From Bacteroidota bacterium (GTDB taxonomy: Bacteria > Bacteroidota > Bacteroidia > UBA7662 > JAIXUI01): a stretch of DNA of 64,000 bases. The stretch covers positions 1 through 64,000 of the forward strand of contig JAIXUI010000148.1 in NCBI GenBank assembly GCA_027484125.1, given 5' to 3'. Shown one piece after another: positions 1-8,566 of this stretch (positions are counted from its first letter, which is position 1; each line of letters opens with the position of its first letter). The notes below the pieces were generated by a model, which saw only the letters and a list, made by a program, of their open reading frames with translations, ran no database searches and was not told the origin of the DNA. A program made the translations under genes and the position numbers.

Positions 1-2729
1 GCGGCGGCGGTGGTGTTGTTATGTTCCGAAATAACATCCCCACAGGTACCTTTATTGACGCTAGCGCGGGCAATCCCGGAATTATTACTAATCCCAATAG
101 CCCTGATTTCGGTACCAGTTACGGCGCTACTGCAGGAACTCAAGGTGGATCCATAACCGGAATTTCAATCCCACGAGCTTCAGTTCGTTGTAGTAATTCT
201 TTTGTATTGGCTATTGATGATGATGTCACCACGTTTGTTAATTTCCCGATAAGCATTCGTCCAAAATTGAATGACTTATTCACCAATCAAGTATTCATGA
301 GGAGATTGAGCGGACCTTTCTTCGGAACCTCCTTCATCAATGCTACCAATGATACAGTTGTTTACACCCCACAAAGTTTTTTCAGTGGAAACGACTCAAT
401 CGTTTATGAGTTATGTGACAATTTTAATGGAATTTGTGATACGGCAGTCATTAGAATTAGGGTTCTTCCACTCATTCTTGTAGCGATCAACGACACAGTA
501 AATGCCTCTGTGAATACGCCTGTATGGATTAATCCGTTCCTTAATGACTTTGTACCCGCTCAAAATAACCTAAGTTTAGGAATCGTTCGTTTGCCTGGAA
601 ATGGCCTTATCACCACCATCCCCGGAACTGACTCTATCCGATATACCCCTAATCCGGGATTCACCGGTAGAGACACGATTGTTTACTCCATTTGTTTTAC
701 TGGCGGTGCAATTCCATTGTGCGATACAGCCCTTATTGTAATTCAGGTCAATCCTATACCCATCAGTGCTGTAAATGACACCATAAGAGCCAATATCAAT
801 ACTCCCATAATAATTCCACCACTTGTCAACGACCAAACAGTTCCCGGAGTATCTATCACCATAACCTGTCCTCCAAAACGTGGTAATGCCGTGGTAATAA
901 CTACAACTGGGATTCAATACACGCCTAACCCTGGTTTCATAGGAAGAGATACCATTTGCTACATGTTGTGTGCCCCAACGCCAACAGTTCCTTTCTGCGA
1001 CACAGCTTTAATCTTCATCAACGTAGAGCCTTATCCAATCAATCTTATCAACGATACGGCAACCACCACGGCTAATACTCCTGTAATTATTGATCCGCGT
1101 GCCAATGATAGCATTCCTCCAGGGCCAACATCTATTCAGATTACTTGTACTCCTAAAAATGGTACAGCACAAATCAGCCAACCCGGAGGTTTAATCAATT
1201 ACGTACCAACCCCAGGTTTCTCTGGATCAGATACCATTTGTTATACCGTTTGCTTGCTACAGCCCAATCCTCAAGTTTGCGATACGGCAATCATTGTAGT
1301 CAATGTTCAGCCAATCAACTTGAATGCAATCAATGACACTGTTATCGTAAAGCGTAACATCAGGAAAAGAATTGACCCAAGGATTAATGACATTTACAAC
1401 AACACCGTTCGGGTAAGTCATGTAAGTGTACCTCAAAATCCTAGGTTGGGCACCATATCAATAATTGGGGATAGTGTCATTCTTTACACGCCAAACCAAA
1501 ATATTACAGGCAACGACACCATACTCTATCAGATTTGTGTGAATACTGCGGTACCATTTTGTGATTCTGCAAAGATTTTCATTACAATTGAGAACCTTGA
1601 ACTAGACTTGCAAGATGACCAAGCGACCACTTTGGTAAATTCTCCTGTCACGGTTTATCAATATGCCAACGATTTAATTGACACCAATACCACTAAAATT
1701 GTTGCCATTGTACCCGGAAGTGGTCCTAAGTTTGGAACAGCTGCACTTGTAGGAGATAGCTTGATTTACTCTCCGTTCAATGGATATATTGGGGGAGATA
1801 CCCTTCGATATGTAGTAGCACTTCAAACAGATGTTTCTCCCATAACAGATACCGCTACCGTTTTCATTCAAGTGTTGAATCCAGGAATCCGTCCGAGAAA
1901 TGATGCTGCCACTACCATTGAAACTACCCCGGTAACCGTACCTTTCTTTAGTAACGATACACGTCCTTCAGCACTTACAACATATTTCAAAACAAACCCA
2001 GCAGTTACCCCAAAGAATGGACTGGTTAATTTTGATTTGAGTGCTGGAACTGCCACCTATACTGCCAATAGCGGTTTTTATGGCAGAGATACGGTTGGAT
2101 ACTACCTCTGCGCAGGATTGCCTAATGGTGAGTTTTGTTTAGAAGCAATCATTGTTATTACGGTAGAGAAACGAATCTTTAACGTAAAAGCCAACAACGA
2201 TACCATCTTTACTCGTACGAACACTCCGGTGGTATTCAATCCAACCATCAACGATAAAGACAGTAATAATGTACTCTTCGCTGGAGTAACCGTATTGAGT
2301 CCTCCCACAAGAGGCTCCTTTACACAAAATCAATTGTTGTTGCGCTATGTTCCTCAAACTGATTTCGTAGGTACAGATCGAATGCGTTACAGAGTTTGTA
2401 ACGGACTTACGCCTCCAGTTTGCGATTCAGCGGATGTCGTCATTTACGTATTGCCGGCTGAGCCTCCCATTATCCCGAATGGATTCTCGCCCAATGGAGA
2501 CAATATCAATGACTTCTTCGTGATTGAAAATATCAAGGAATACTCCAATCCAAAGATTACCATTATTAATCGATGGGGCAACGAAGTATGGGCGGGACAA
2601 CCCTACCGCGATAATTGGAATGGTGTTAACAGAAACAACGAACCGCTTCCCGCAGGCACCTATTTCTATTTGCTTGAATTAGGCCCCGACTTTCCAGTTT
2701 ACCGTGGTTTCATTGTCATTCAACGATAA
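1..2729 (+). CDS. T9SS type B sorted surface protein with Ig-like repeats (5' end missing)
   Basis: The frame stays open from position 3 and encodes a glycine-rich stretch before the first visible Met (21), so the true start lies left of the window. About 908 residues are visible. Eight tandem Ig/cadherin-like repeats of roughly 94 residues begin near 208, 480, 765, 1041, 1323, 1605, 1890 and 2187. Each opens with a NDT..(N/T)TPV..P..ND pattern and ends with DT(I/L).Y..C....CD. From about 2463 there is a gliding-motility-associated (CHU_C, type B) C-terminal domain with PNGFSPNGD, NRWG, W(N)G and PAGTY(F)Y motifs, which directs export through the type IX system. The protein is therefore probably secreted and held on the cell surface. 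The PorP/SprF gene follows after 6 bases, the usual partner of type B cargo. Ligand and exact role (adhesin, motility or matrix) cannot be read from the sequence. Confidence 0.88.
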   Translation, partial: GGGGVVMFRNNIPTGTFIDASAGNPGIITNPNSPDFGTSYGATAGTQGGSITGISIPRASVRCSNSFVLAIDDDVTTFVNFPISIRPKLNDLFTNQVFMRRLSGPFFGTSFINATNDTVVYTPQSFFSGNDSIVYELCDNFNGICDTAVIRIRVLPLILVAINDTVNASVNTPVWINPFLNDFVPAQNNLSLGIVRLPGNGLITTIPGTDSIRYTPNPGFTGRDTIVYSICFTGGAIPLCDTALIVIQVNPIPISAVNDTIRANINTPIIIPPLVNDQTVPGVSITITCPPKRGNAVVITTTGIQYTPNPGFIGRDTICYMLCAPTPTVPFCDTALIFINVEPYPINLINDTATTTANTPVIIDPRANDSIPPGPTSIQITCTPKNGTAQISQPGGLINYVPTPGFSGSDTICYTVCLLQPNPQVCDTAIIVVNVQPINLNAINDTVIVKRNIRKRIDPRINDIYNNTVRVSHVSVPQNPRLGTISIIGDSVILYTPNQNITGNDTILYQICVNTAVPFCDSAKIFITIENLELDLQDDQATTLVNSPVTVYQYANDLIDTNTTKIVAIVPGSGPKFGTAALVGDSLIYSPFNGYIGGDTLRYVVALQTDVSPITDTATVFIQVLNPGIRPRNDAATTIETTPVTVPFFSNDTRPSALTTYFKTNPAVTPKNGLVNFDLSAGTATYTANSGFYGRDTVGYYLCAGLPNGEFCLEAIIVITVEKRIFNVKANNDTIFTRTNTPVVFNPTINDKDSNNVLFAGVTVLSPPTRGSFTQNQLLLRYVPQTDFVGTDRMRYRVCNGLTPPVCDSADVVIYVLPAEPPIIPNGFSPNGDNINDFFVIENIKEYSNPKITIINRWGNEVWAGQPYRDNWNGVNRNNEPLPAGTYFYLLELGPDFPVYRGFIVIQR

Positions 2730-2735
2730 CTAAAC

Positions 2736-3656
2736 ATGAAAAAGAAATTCTTTACCCTCATCATATTGCTTTTCCCAGCCTGGCTTTACGCACAACAGGA
2801 TCAGCTTTACAGTCAGTATTTGTTTAATATGCTGACACTTAATCCTGCCTATGCCGGATCTAAAGAGGAACTAAGCACCGTACTATTCTACCGAAATCAA
2901 TGGATTGGAGTTGATGGAGCGCCAGTAACTCTCAATGCTTCAGCGCATATGCCTTTCAAAGACGTTAATGGTTTTGGAATAAACTTGATGAACGACCGCA
3001 TTGGGGTCGAAAACCGAACCAGCGTTAACTTATCGTATGCCTATAAAATTAGATTCAATCCTACCTCGATTTTAGCTTTTGGGCTTCAAGGCAATATGAA
3101 TTTTTATACCAATGATTTTAGCCAAATCAATACCAATAATCCGGTACCTGATCCAGCTTTCTATCAGGCCAATACGATTCAAACTACCAAACCTAATTTT
3201 GGTGCTGGCGTCTATTTTAGGAATACCAAAGTTGCGTTAGGAGTATCCATACCCAACCTTATTTCTACTAGAATCGCGGAAGACCCTTCAAGACCCTCTG
3301 CTGCATTATTAAAACAACACATTTTGGTAACAGCGGCCTACCACATCAAATTTTCTAAAGATTTTGCTCTCAAGCCAGGCTTTTTTGGACGTTATGTTGA
3401 AAATGCACCACCTCAGTTAGACTTAAACTTAACTGCGATTTTCGGAGAGAGGTTGTGGGTTGGAAGTTCATGGAGGAGTAATTCAGCTATAGCCGTAATG
3501 GCCCAGTTTGCACTGACGCCACACCTTTGGATGGGTTATGGATATGATTACTCTACAAATGTGCTTCGTACCTATCAAGAAGGAAGTCACGAGGTTTTCA
3601 TTGGTTACAATTTCAACTTGGGTAAAACCAAATTTTTAAGTCCACGCTATTTTTAA
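2736..3656 (+). CDS. PorP/SprF family type IX secretion outer-membrane protein
   Basis: 306 residues with a clear signal peptide (MKKKFFTLIILLFPAWLYAQ) followed by the family hallmark QYLFNMLTLNPAYAG and a glycine- and aromatic-rich beta-barrel-like body ending in FNLG. PorP/SprF proteins are outer-membrane components of type IX secretion; SprF of Flavobacterium is needed for export of the adhesin SprB, and paralogues are usually found beside type B cargo genes. That is the arrangement here: 6 bases downstream of the cargo and 4 bases upstream of an OmpA-family gene, so the three are almost certainly one transcript. I infer that this paralogue secretes or anchors the neighbouring cargo and is not the general core PorP, but the sequence alone cannot decide that. 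Confidence 0.88.
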   Translation: MKKKFFTLIILLFPAWLYAQQDQLYSQYLFNMLTLNPAYAGSKEELSTVLFYRNQWIGVDGAPVTLNASAHMPFKDVNGFGINLMNDRIGVENRTSVNLSYAYKIRFNPTSILAFGLQGNMNFYTNDFSQINTNNPVPDPAFYQANTIQTTKPNFGAGVYFRNTKVALGVSIPNLISTRIAEDPSRPSAALLKQHILVTAAYHIKFSKDFALKPGFFGRYVENAPPQLDLNLTAIFGERLWVGSSWRSNSAIAVMAQFALTPHLWMGYGYDYSTNVLRTYQEGSHEVFIGYNFNLGKTKFLSPRYF

Positions 3657-3660
3657 TTGC

Positions 3661-5841
3661 ATGTTGAGGACCATTTTTTTATTGACTTTGCTCGTAGCCA
3701 ACTTGGTTGCAGCCCATGCTCAGGATCGCTTTTTTCGCAAAGGTCAACGACTTGAAAAAGAACTCAGGCTTAAATCTGCAGTTGAAGCTTACGCTAAAAG
3801 CTATGAGAAAACAGGCAATGTTGATGCCTTAAAACGTGCAGCATTTCTGGCTACAAAAACCAACGATGGACAAACTTCGCTGGATTTATTCAGTAAACTT
3901 TATTTGACCCGTGCCAAAGACCCTGATATTGAATATGGGTATGGTCTAGCGCTTTTAAGATCTCAAAAATATGACGAGGCTAAACGACTTTTTAAACAAT
4001 ATCTTCGATATAAGCCCGAGAGTAGAATAGCACGGAACAAACTTCGATCAGCAGATTTTGCTAAAAAAGCCATTGCTAATCCTACTCGTTTTGAAGTTGT
4101 TCCACTTTCAGTTAATTCTGCTGAAAACGATTTTTCACCTGTTATTACTCCGGATGGTTTGGTTTTTACTTCCAGTAGGAAAAAAGCAGGCATTTCAAGG
4201 CCATTTTATTCTTGGGATCAACAAGGCACTACCTGGATTTTCAAAGCTGCAACGGATTCCATTCTAAGCAATGAAGTTAAGGTGTTTGATAAAGGATTGA
4301 ATTTCGAAGGAAATAACGGACCAATAACTTTCAACAGCGACTTCAATTTAGCCATTACTGCCCATAATCATCCGGATGCAGCCAACCTAAGTTGGAACAA
4401 GGATATTCCGGTCGATTACATGGCTCTCTTTGAGCATAAAAGACTGAAAAACGGTAAATGGTCGGAAGGTGACTTGATTTTCTTTAGTAAAAAAGAGTAT
4501 AACTGCATGCACCCAGCGCTTTATCCCGACGGCAGTAAAATGATTTTTGCCTCTGATATGCCGGGTGGATTAGGGGGAATGGATTTGTATTTATCCCAAA
4601 GAATTGGCCAGACTTGGTCAGAACCAATGAATCTTGGTCCTGGAATAAATACAGAAGGCAATGAGGTTTTTCCATTTTTGCAGGGCGATTCTATTCTTTA
4701 TTTTTCTTCTGATGGCTTGGTTGGGCTTGGTGATTTGGATGTCTTTAATTCTCGTATCAAAGGAGAACTTTTTACTACACCTACCAATATGGGCTTTCCC
4801 ATTAATAGTTCCTTTGATGACTTTGGGTTTTGGATTGCCGCTGGCTCAGAAACGGGTTATGTGAGCAGTAACAGACCCGGTGGTGTAGGTGGTGATGATG
4901 TTTACCGATTCAGAGAACTGAATTGTAACATCAAAGGTCTTATCCTTGATAGTTTAACGTTTGAACCTATAGCTAGAGCAAAAGTAAAATTGGATGACAA
5001 CAATGGGGGAGAGGTTTTTAACCTCATTACCAATGATTTGGGAGAGTTTGAGGTGAAACTTAACCCGGTCTCCAATTATGATATGGTCGTAAATGCAACA
5101 GGTTACTCAACTCGGAGAACCGTTTATGGTTGTAGAATGAAAAATCTTGAATCGGGACGCAGTGCAAATTCTCGATACAACATCATGACAGAAATGGTAA
5201 AAGGCCGTTCAATAATCATGAAAGGTTTGGTCAGAGATGCTGAAACCAAGCTGATTATTGAGGCTGCCTCGGTTCTTACGCAAGATGTTGTGAACCAAAA
5301 TCAGGATAATTTTATTACTGATGCCAATGGTAGATTTGAGTTTACTGCGGATAACCTCAATAAAGTGGTCTTTACAGCGTCTAAAGAAGGGTATTTAACC
5401 AATACTCAAATGATCAACTTCGGCTCATCAACTTTCCGCGCTGATAGCGTGATTGTTATTGATTTAGAGCGTCTTAGATTCGATAAACGCATTAACATTG
5501 AGCCTATTTATTACGATTTGGATAAATGGGAAATTCGTCCGGATGCTGCTGCAAAGCTTGATAGGTTGATTAAAGTGATGAACGATAACCCAACTATTCG
5601 CGTAGAAATGGGTTCCCACACTGACTCCCGCGCTACGGGCCCTTACAACGAAAAACTCTCGGAACAAAGAGCTACAGCCGCAATTGATTACCTGGTTGCA
5701 CGTGGCATTGAACGATTCCGACTCACCTACAAGTATTATGGAGAGTCGCAACTCATTGAACCATGTCCGGATGGAGTACCTTGTACCGAAGAGCAACATC
5801 AACGCAATAGAAGAACAGAATTTAAGGTGGTTGAAAACTGA
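3661..5841 (+). CDS. OmpA-family peptidoglycan-binding protein with TPR, PD40 propeller and CarboxypepD_reg domains
   Basis: 726 residues. Signal peptide at 1-20 (ends AHAQ). Residues of about 20-130 look like TPR helices (KRLFKQYLRYKPES). A WD40-like PD40 propeller spans about 145-420, with repeated FTSSR, IFASDMPGGLGG.DLY, LYFSSDG and YVSSNRPGG.GGDDVY blades. Two carboxypeptidase-regulatory-like beta domains follow (about 425-600). The C-terminal OmpA domain (about 610-726) carries IYYDLDK..I, GSHTDSRA....N..LSE.RA and NRRTEFKV, the residues that bind peptidoglycan. This domain order matches PorE-like proteins that tie T9SS components to the cell wall, and many paralogues accompany PorP/SprF genes. 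It is the last gene of the cargo-PorP-OmpA unit. Whether it is core PorE or a locus-specific paralogue is open. Confidence 0.85.
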   Translation: MLRTIFLLTLLVANLVAAHAQDRFFRKGQRLEKELRLKSAVEAYAKSYEKTGNVDALKRAAFLATKTNDGQTSLDLFSKLYLTRAKDPDIEYGYGLALLRSQKYDEAKRLFKQYLRYKPESRIARNKLRSADFAKKAIANPTRFEVVPLSVNSAENDFSPVITPDGLVFTSSRKKAGISRPFYSWDQQGTTWIFKAATDSILSNEVKVFDKGLNFEGNNGPITFNSDFNLAITAHNHPDAANLSWNKDIPVDYMALFEHKRLKNGKWSEGDLIFFSKKEYNCMHPALYPDGSKMIFASDMPGGLGGMDLYLSQRIGQTWSEPMNLGPGINTEGNEVFPFLQGDSILYFSSDGLVGLGDLDVFNSRIKGELFTTPTNMGFPINSSFDDFGFWIAAGSETGYVSSNRPGGVGGDDVYRFRELNCNIKGLILDSLTFEPIARAKVKLDDNNGGEVFNLITNDLGEFEVKLNPVSNYDMVVNATGYSTRRTVYGCRMKNLESGRSANSRYNIMTEMVKGRSIIMKGLVRDAETKLIIEAASVLTQDVVNQNQDNFITDANGRFEFTADNLNKVVFTASKEGYLTNTQMINFGSSTFRADSVIVIDLERLRFDKRINIEPIYYDLDKWEIRPDAAAKLDRLIKVMNDNPTIRVEMGSHTDSRATGPYNEKLSEQRATAAIDYLVARGIERFRLTYKYYGESQLIEPCPDGVPCTEEQHQRNRRTEFKVVEN

Positions 5842-5842
5842 G

Positions 5843-5873
5843 TTTGCTTTATCCCGAATAAGGCAGATTTTTG
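5843..5873 (+). promoter_or_regulatory. Candidate Bacteroidota promoter for the GH3 gene
   Basis: TTTG at 5843-5846, a 19-base spacer, and GATTTTTG at 5866-5873. This matches the Bacteroidota housekeeping consensus (-33 TTTG, -7 TAnnTTTG) except for one base. The element ends 5 bases before the ATG at 5878, so the transcript would have almost no leader. It lies directly after the stop of the OmpA gene and marks a likely new transcription unit. Confidence 0.55.
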
Positions 5874-5877
5874 TGAC

Positions 5878-7365
5878 ATGAGCATCAAAACATGGGCTGC
5901 CCGACTTTGGGCAGCCCGTATAGATCGACAGACTAAGCTGTGGTCCTCCCGTCCGGTGGAATCACAGCTTTCTGTTTTTAATACCCTCATTCAAAAGGCA
6001 GCAAATACTGCTTTTGGTAAGGCACATGATTTCGCTTCTATCAATAGTTATGAGGAGTTCAAGAAACGTGTTCCGGTGATGGATTATGAAGGCAGAAGAG
6101 AGTGGTTCGAACGAAATGCGTCCGGCGAGTTGAATGTTATGTGGCCAGGAAAACCATTGTACCTAGCGAAAACTTCAGGTACAACTTCTGGTGTAAAGTA
6201 CATTCCAATAACCCGAGACTCTATTCCTAATCATATCCATGCAGCTAGAAACGCTATTTTAGCTTACGTTCATGACACTGGTAAAGCTGACTTCCTCGAT
6301 GGTAAGCTTATCTTTCTTTCAGGTAGTCCTGTTTTAGATAAAAAGAATGGTATTCTTACCGGAAGGTTGTCTGGTATCTCCAATCACCATGTCCCATCTT
6401 ATCTTAGGACCAATCAAATGCCTTCCTATCCTACCAATTGTATAGAAGACTGGGAGGAAAAAGTAGAGAAAATTGTGGACGAGACGGTAAAATCCGATAT
6501 GCGTCTTATTTCCGGAATTCCACCTTGGGTGCAGATGTATTTTGACAGGCTTTATTCCAGAACTGGAAAGCTAGCAGGAGAGTTGTTTCCTAACTTTTCT
6601 TTATTCATTTATGGTGGAGTTAACTTTGAACCATATAGACATAAATTAGAGCAAAGCATTGGACGGAAAGTTGACAGCATAGAGTTGTTTCCAGCTTCAG
6701 AAGGCTTCTTTGCCTACCAAAATCAACAGGATGATAATGGATTGTTGCTTTTACTTGATGCCGGAATTTTCTATGAGTTTATTCCTGCAGAAAATTACTT
6801 TGACCCCAATCCTCCCCGTTTGCACATAGGAGAGGTGGAGCTCAATAAGAATTATGCATTGGTCTTAAGCTCTAATGCCGGGCTTTGGGCTTATAGCATC
6901 GGCGACACCGTTCGATTTGTATCAAAAAATCCTTACAAAATCAGGGTTAGTGGACGAATCAAACACTTCATTTCGGCCTTTGGCGAGCATGTTATCGGAG
7001 AAGAAGTGGACGAAGTCATGAAGAAAGCTTCTGCTCAATTTGGATTGGAAGTGTTGGAATTTCATGTAGCTCCACAAGTAGCTCCACCAAGCGGACTTCC
7101 TTATCACGAATGGTTCATTGAAATAGAAAATCCACCTTCAAAAGAAGAGGAGATTGCTGTTTTCATGGACGAACTCATGCGCAGGAAGAACATTTATTAC
7201 GATGATTTGATCTCTGGTAGCATCCTTAGGCCATTGGTTATTCGCTGGCTTAAGCCAGGTAGCTTTGCGGATTACATGAAGTCAGTTGGAAGATTGGGCG
7301 GGCAAAACAAACTACCCCGACTAGCCAATGACCGAGAAATTGCAAACCGTCTGAACCTCTCTTGA
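5878..7365 (+). CDS. GH3 auxin-responsive-promoter family acyl-adenylating enzyme
   Basis: 495 residues, cytoplasmic, no signal peptide. The ATP-binding P-loop of the ANL/firefly-luciferase superfamily, TSGTTSG, is at about residues 98-104, followed by SGIPPWVQMYFDRL, IYGGVNFEPYR, LFPASEGFFAYQ and LWAYSIGDTVRF, all GH3-family hallmarks. Plant GH3 enzymes adenylate carboxylic acids such as auxin or jasmonate and join them to amino acids; bacterial homologues are widespread in Bacteroidota but their substrates are mostly unknown, so I give no substrate. It has its own candidate promoter and is followed by dxr after 24 bases. The N-terminus carries a WAARLWAAR repeat whose DNA forms a GC-rich hairpin (5894-5917). 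Confidence 0.85.
   Translation: MSIKTWAARLWAARIDRQTKLWSSRPVESQLSVFNTLIQKAANTAFGKAHDFASINSYEEFKKRVPVMDYEGRREWFERNASGELNVMWPGKPLYLAKTSGTTSGVKYIPITRDSIPNHIHAARNAILAYVHDTGKADFLDGKLIFLSGSPVLDKKNGILTGRLSGISNHHVPSYLRTNQMPSYPTNCIEDWEEKVEKIVDETVKSDMRLISGIPPWVQMYFDRLYSRTGKLAGELFPNFSLFIYGGVNFEPYRHKLEQSIGRKVDSIELFPASEGFFAYQNQQDDNGLLLLLDAGIFYEFIPAENYFDPNPPRLHIGEVELNKNYALVLSSNAGLWAYSIGDTVRFVSKNPYKIRVSGRIKHFISAFGEHVIGEEVDEVMKKASAQFGLEVLEFHVAPQVAPPSGLPYHEWFIEIENPPSKEEEIAVFMDELMRRKNIYYDDLISGSILRPLVIRWLKPGSFADYMKSVGRLGGQNKLPRLANDREIANRLNLS
5894..5917 (+). repeat. Perfect 9-bp inverted repeat just inside the GH3 coding region
   Basis: GGGCTGCCC (5894-5902), loop gacttt, GGGCAGCCC (5909-5917). The arms are exact reverse complements and nearly all G/C in an otherwise moderately AT-rich context. 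The hairpin starts 16 bases after the ATG, within codons 6-14. With a start-proximal promoter it would lie at the 5' end of the mRNA and could slow initiation. It may also simply reflect the WAARLWAAR peptide repeat. Confidence 0.6.
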
Positions 7366-7389
7366 TTGCATACGTTGTATTAACATTCC

Positions 7390-8556
7390 ATGAATTTATC
7401 CACCTCACATCGCCGGATTGCGATTCTCGGTTCAACAGGTTCTATAGGAACTCAAGCGCTGGAAGTAATTGAGGCCCATCCTGAACAACTTAGTTTAGAC
7501 ACTTTAGTAGCCAGGGATTCCTGGAAATTGTTAGCAGAACAAGCGAGAAAGTACCAGCCTGACAAAGTAGTCATCGCCAATGAGGCTCATTATCAGGCTT
7601 TAAAGGAAGCATTGGCTGATTTGCCATTAAAGGTTTATGCCGGACAGGCTGCTGTAGAACAGGTGGTAGAAAGTTCTGAGACTGATGTGGTACTTACGGC
7701 CTTAGTTGGTGCTGCTGGCCTTAGTCCTACCATCAAAGCAATAGAAGCAGGTAAAACCATCGCTTTAGCGAACAAAGAAACCTTAGTGGTTGCCGGCTCA
7801 TTGGTGACCAGTCTTGCCCAAGCGCGTGGTGTAAACATTTATCCGGTTGATTCTGAGCATTCTGCCATTTTTCAGTGCTTGGCAGGGGAGTGGCATAATG
7901 AGATTGAGAAAATCATTTTAACAGCTTCCGGTGGTCCATTCCGAGGAAAATCTCGAGTAGATCTTGAGCAGGTTACCTTGGAACAAGCATTAAAGCATCC
8001 TAACTGGAGCATGGGTGCAAAAATCACCATCGATTCGGCCACCTTGATGAATAAAGGACTTGAGGTGATTGAAGCGAAGTGGTTGTTCAATTTAAATCCT
8101 GAGCAGGTTGACGTTATCGTGCATCCTCAATCTATTCTGCATTCCTTGGTTCAGTTTACGGATGGGTCAATGAAAGCCCAGATGGGACTTCCAGACATGA
8201 AATTGCCTATACTTTATGCACTAGCCTATCCCAATAGGTTACAGACCAATTTTCCGAGATTCAACTTTGCCCAATATCCCCAGTTGTCGTTCGAACAGCC
8301 TGATTTAGAAACTTTTGGTTGCTTAAAACTGGCCATAGAAGCCATGAAAATGGGAGGAATAGCCCCCTGTGTTTTGAATGCAGCCAATGAAATTGCAGTT
8401 GAAGCTTTCTTACAAAAGAGAATCAGCTTTTTGGGAATTGAGCAATTGGTGGATCAATGCTTACAAGCCATTCCTAATAGAACTCCTCAGAATTTGGAAG
8501 ATTTTGTGGAAGCCGATAGACAAACCCGTAATTTCGCCCGCACTTTAATCGTTTGA
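7390..8556 (+). CDS. dxr: 1-deoxy-D-xylulose 5-phosphate reductoisomerase
   Basis: 388 residues, the normal family length. Converts DXP to 2-C-methyl-D-erythritol 4-phosphate with NADPH, the first committed step of the MEP isoprenoid pathway, in the cytoplasm. Visible signatures: the NADPH loop AILGSTGSIGTQ near residue 12, ALANKETLV, the metal-binding PVDSEHSAIFQCL, the flexible-loop SGGPFRG, and DSATLMNKGLEVIEAKWLF followed by HPQSILHSLVQF and NAANEIAVEAFL. All expected active-site residues appear intact. rseP follows after 10 bases; dxr-rseP adjacency is common among bacteria and suggests co-transcription. Confidence 0.96.
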   Translation: MNLSTSHRRIAILGSTGSIGTQALEVIEAHPEQLSLDTLVARDSWKLLAEQARKYQPDKVVIANEAHYQALKEALADLPLKVYAGQAAVEQVVESSETDVVLTALVGAAGLSPTIKAIEAGKTIALANKETLVVAGSLVTSLAQARGVNIYPVDSEHSAIFQCLAGEWHNEIEKIILTASGGPFRGKSRVDLEQVTLEQALKHPNWSMGAKITIDSATLMNKGLEVIEAKWLFNLNPEQVDVIVHPQSILHSLVQFTDGSMKAQMGLPDMKLPILYALAYPNRLQTNFPRFNFAQYPQLSFEQPDLETFGCLKLAIEAMKMGGIAPCVLNAANEIAVEAFLQKRISFLGIEQLVDQCLQAIPNRTPQNLEDFVEADRQTRNFARTLIV

Positions 8557-8566
8557 TCTTCCCTTC

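Noticed and set aside
208-2460. Repeats in the first gene as a DNA-level tandem or mobile element
   Set aside because: The similarity is at protein level with diverged codons, so it is an ordinary multi-domain protein.
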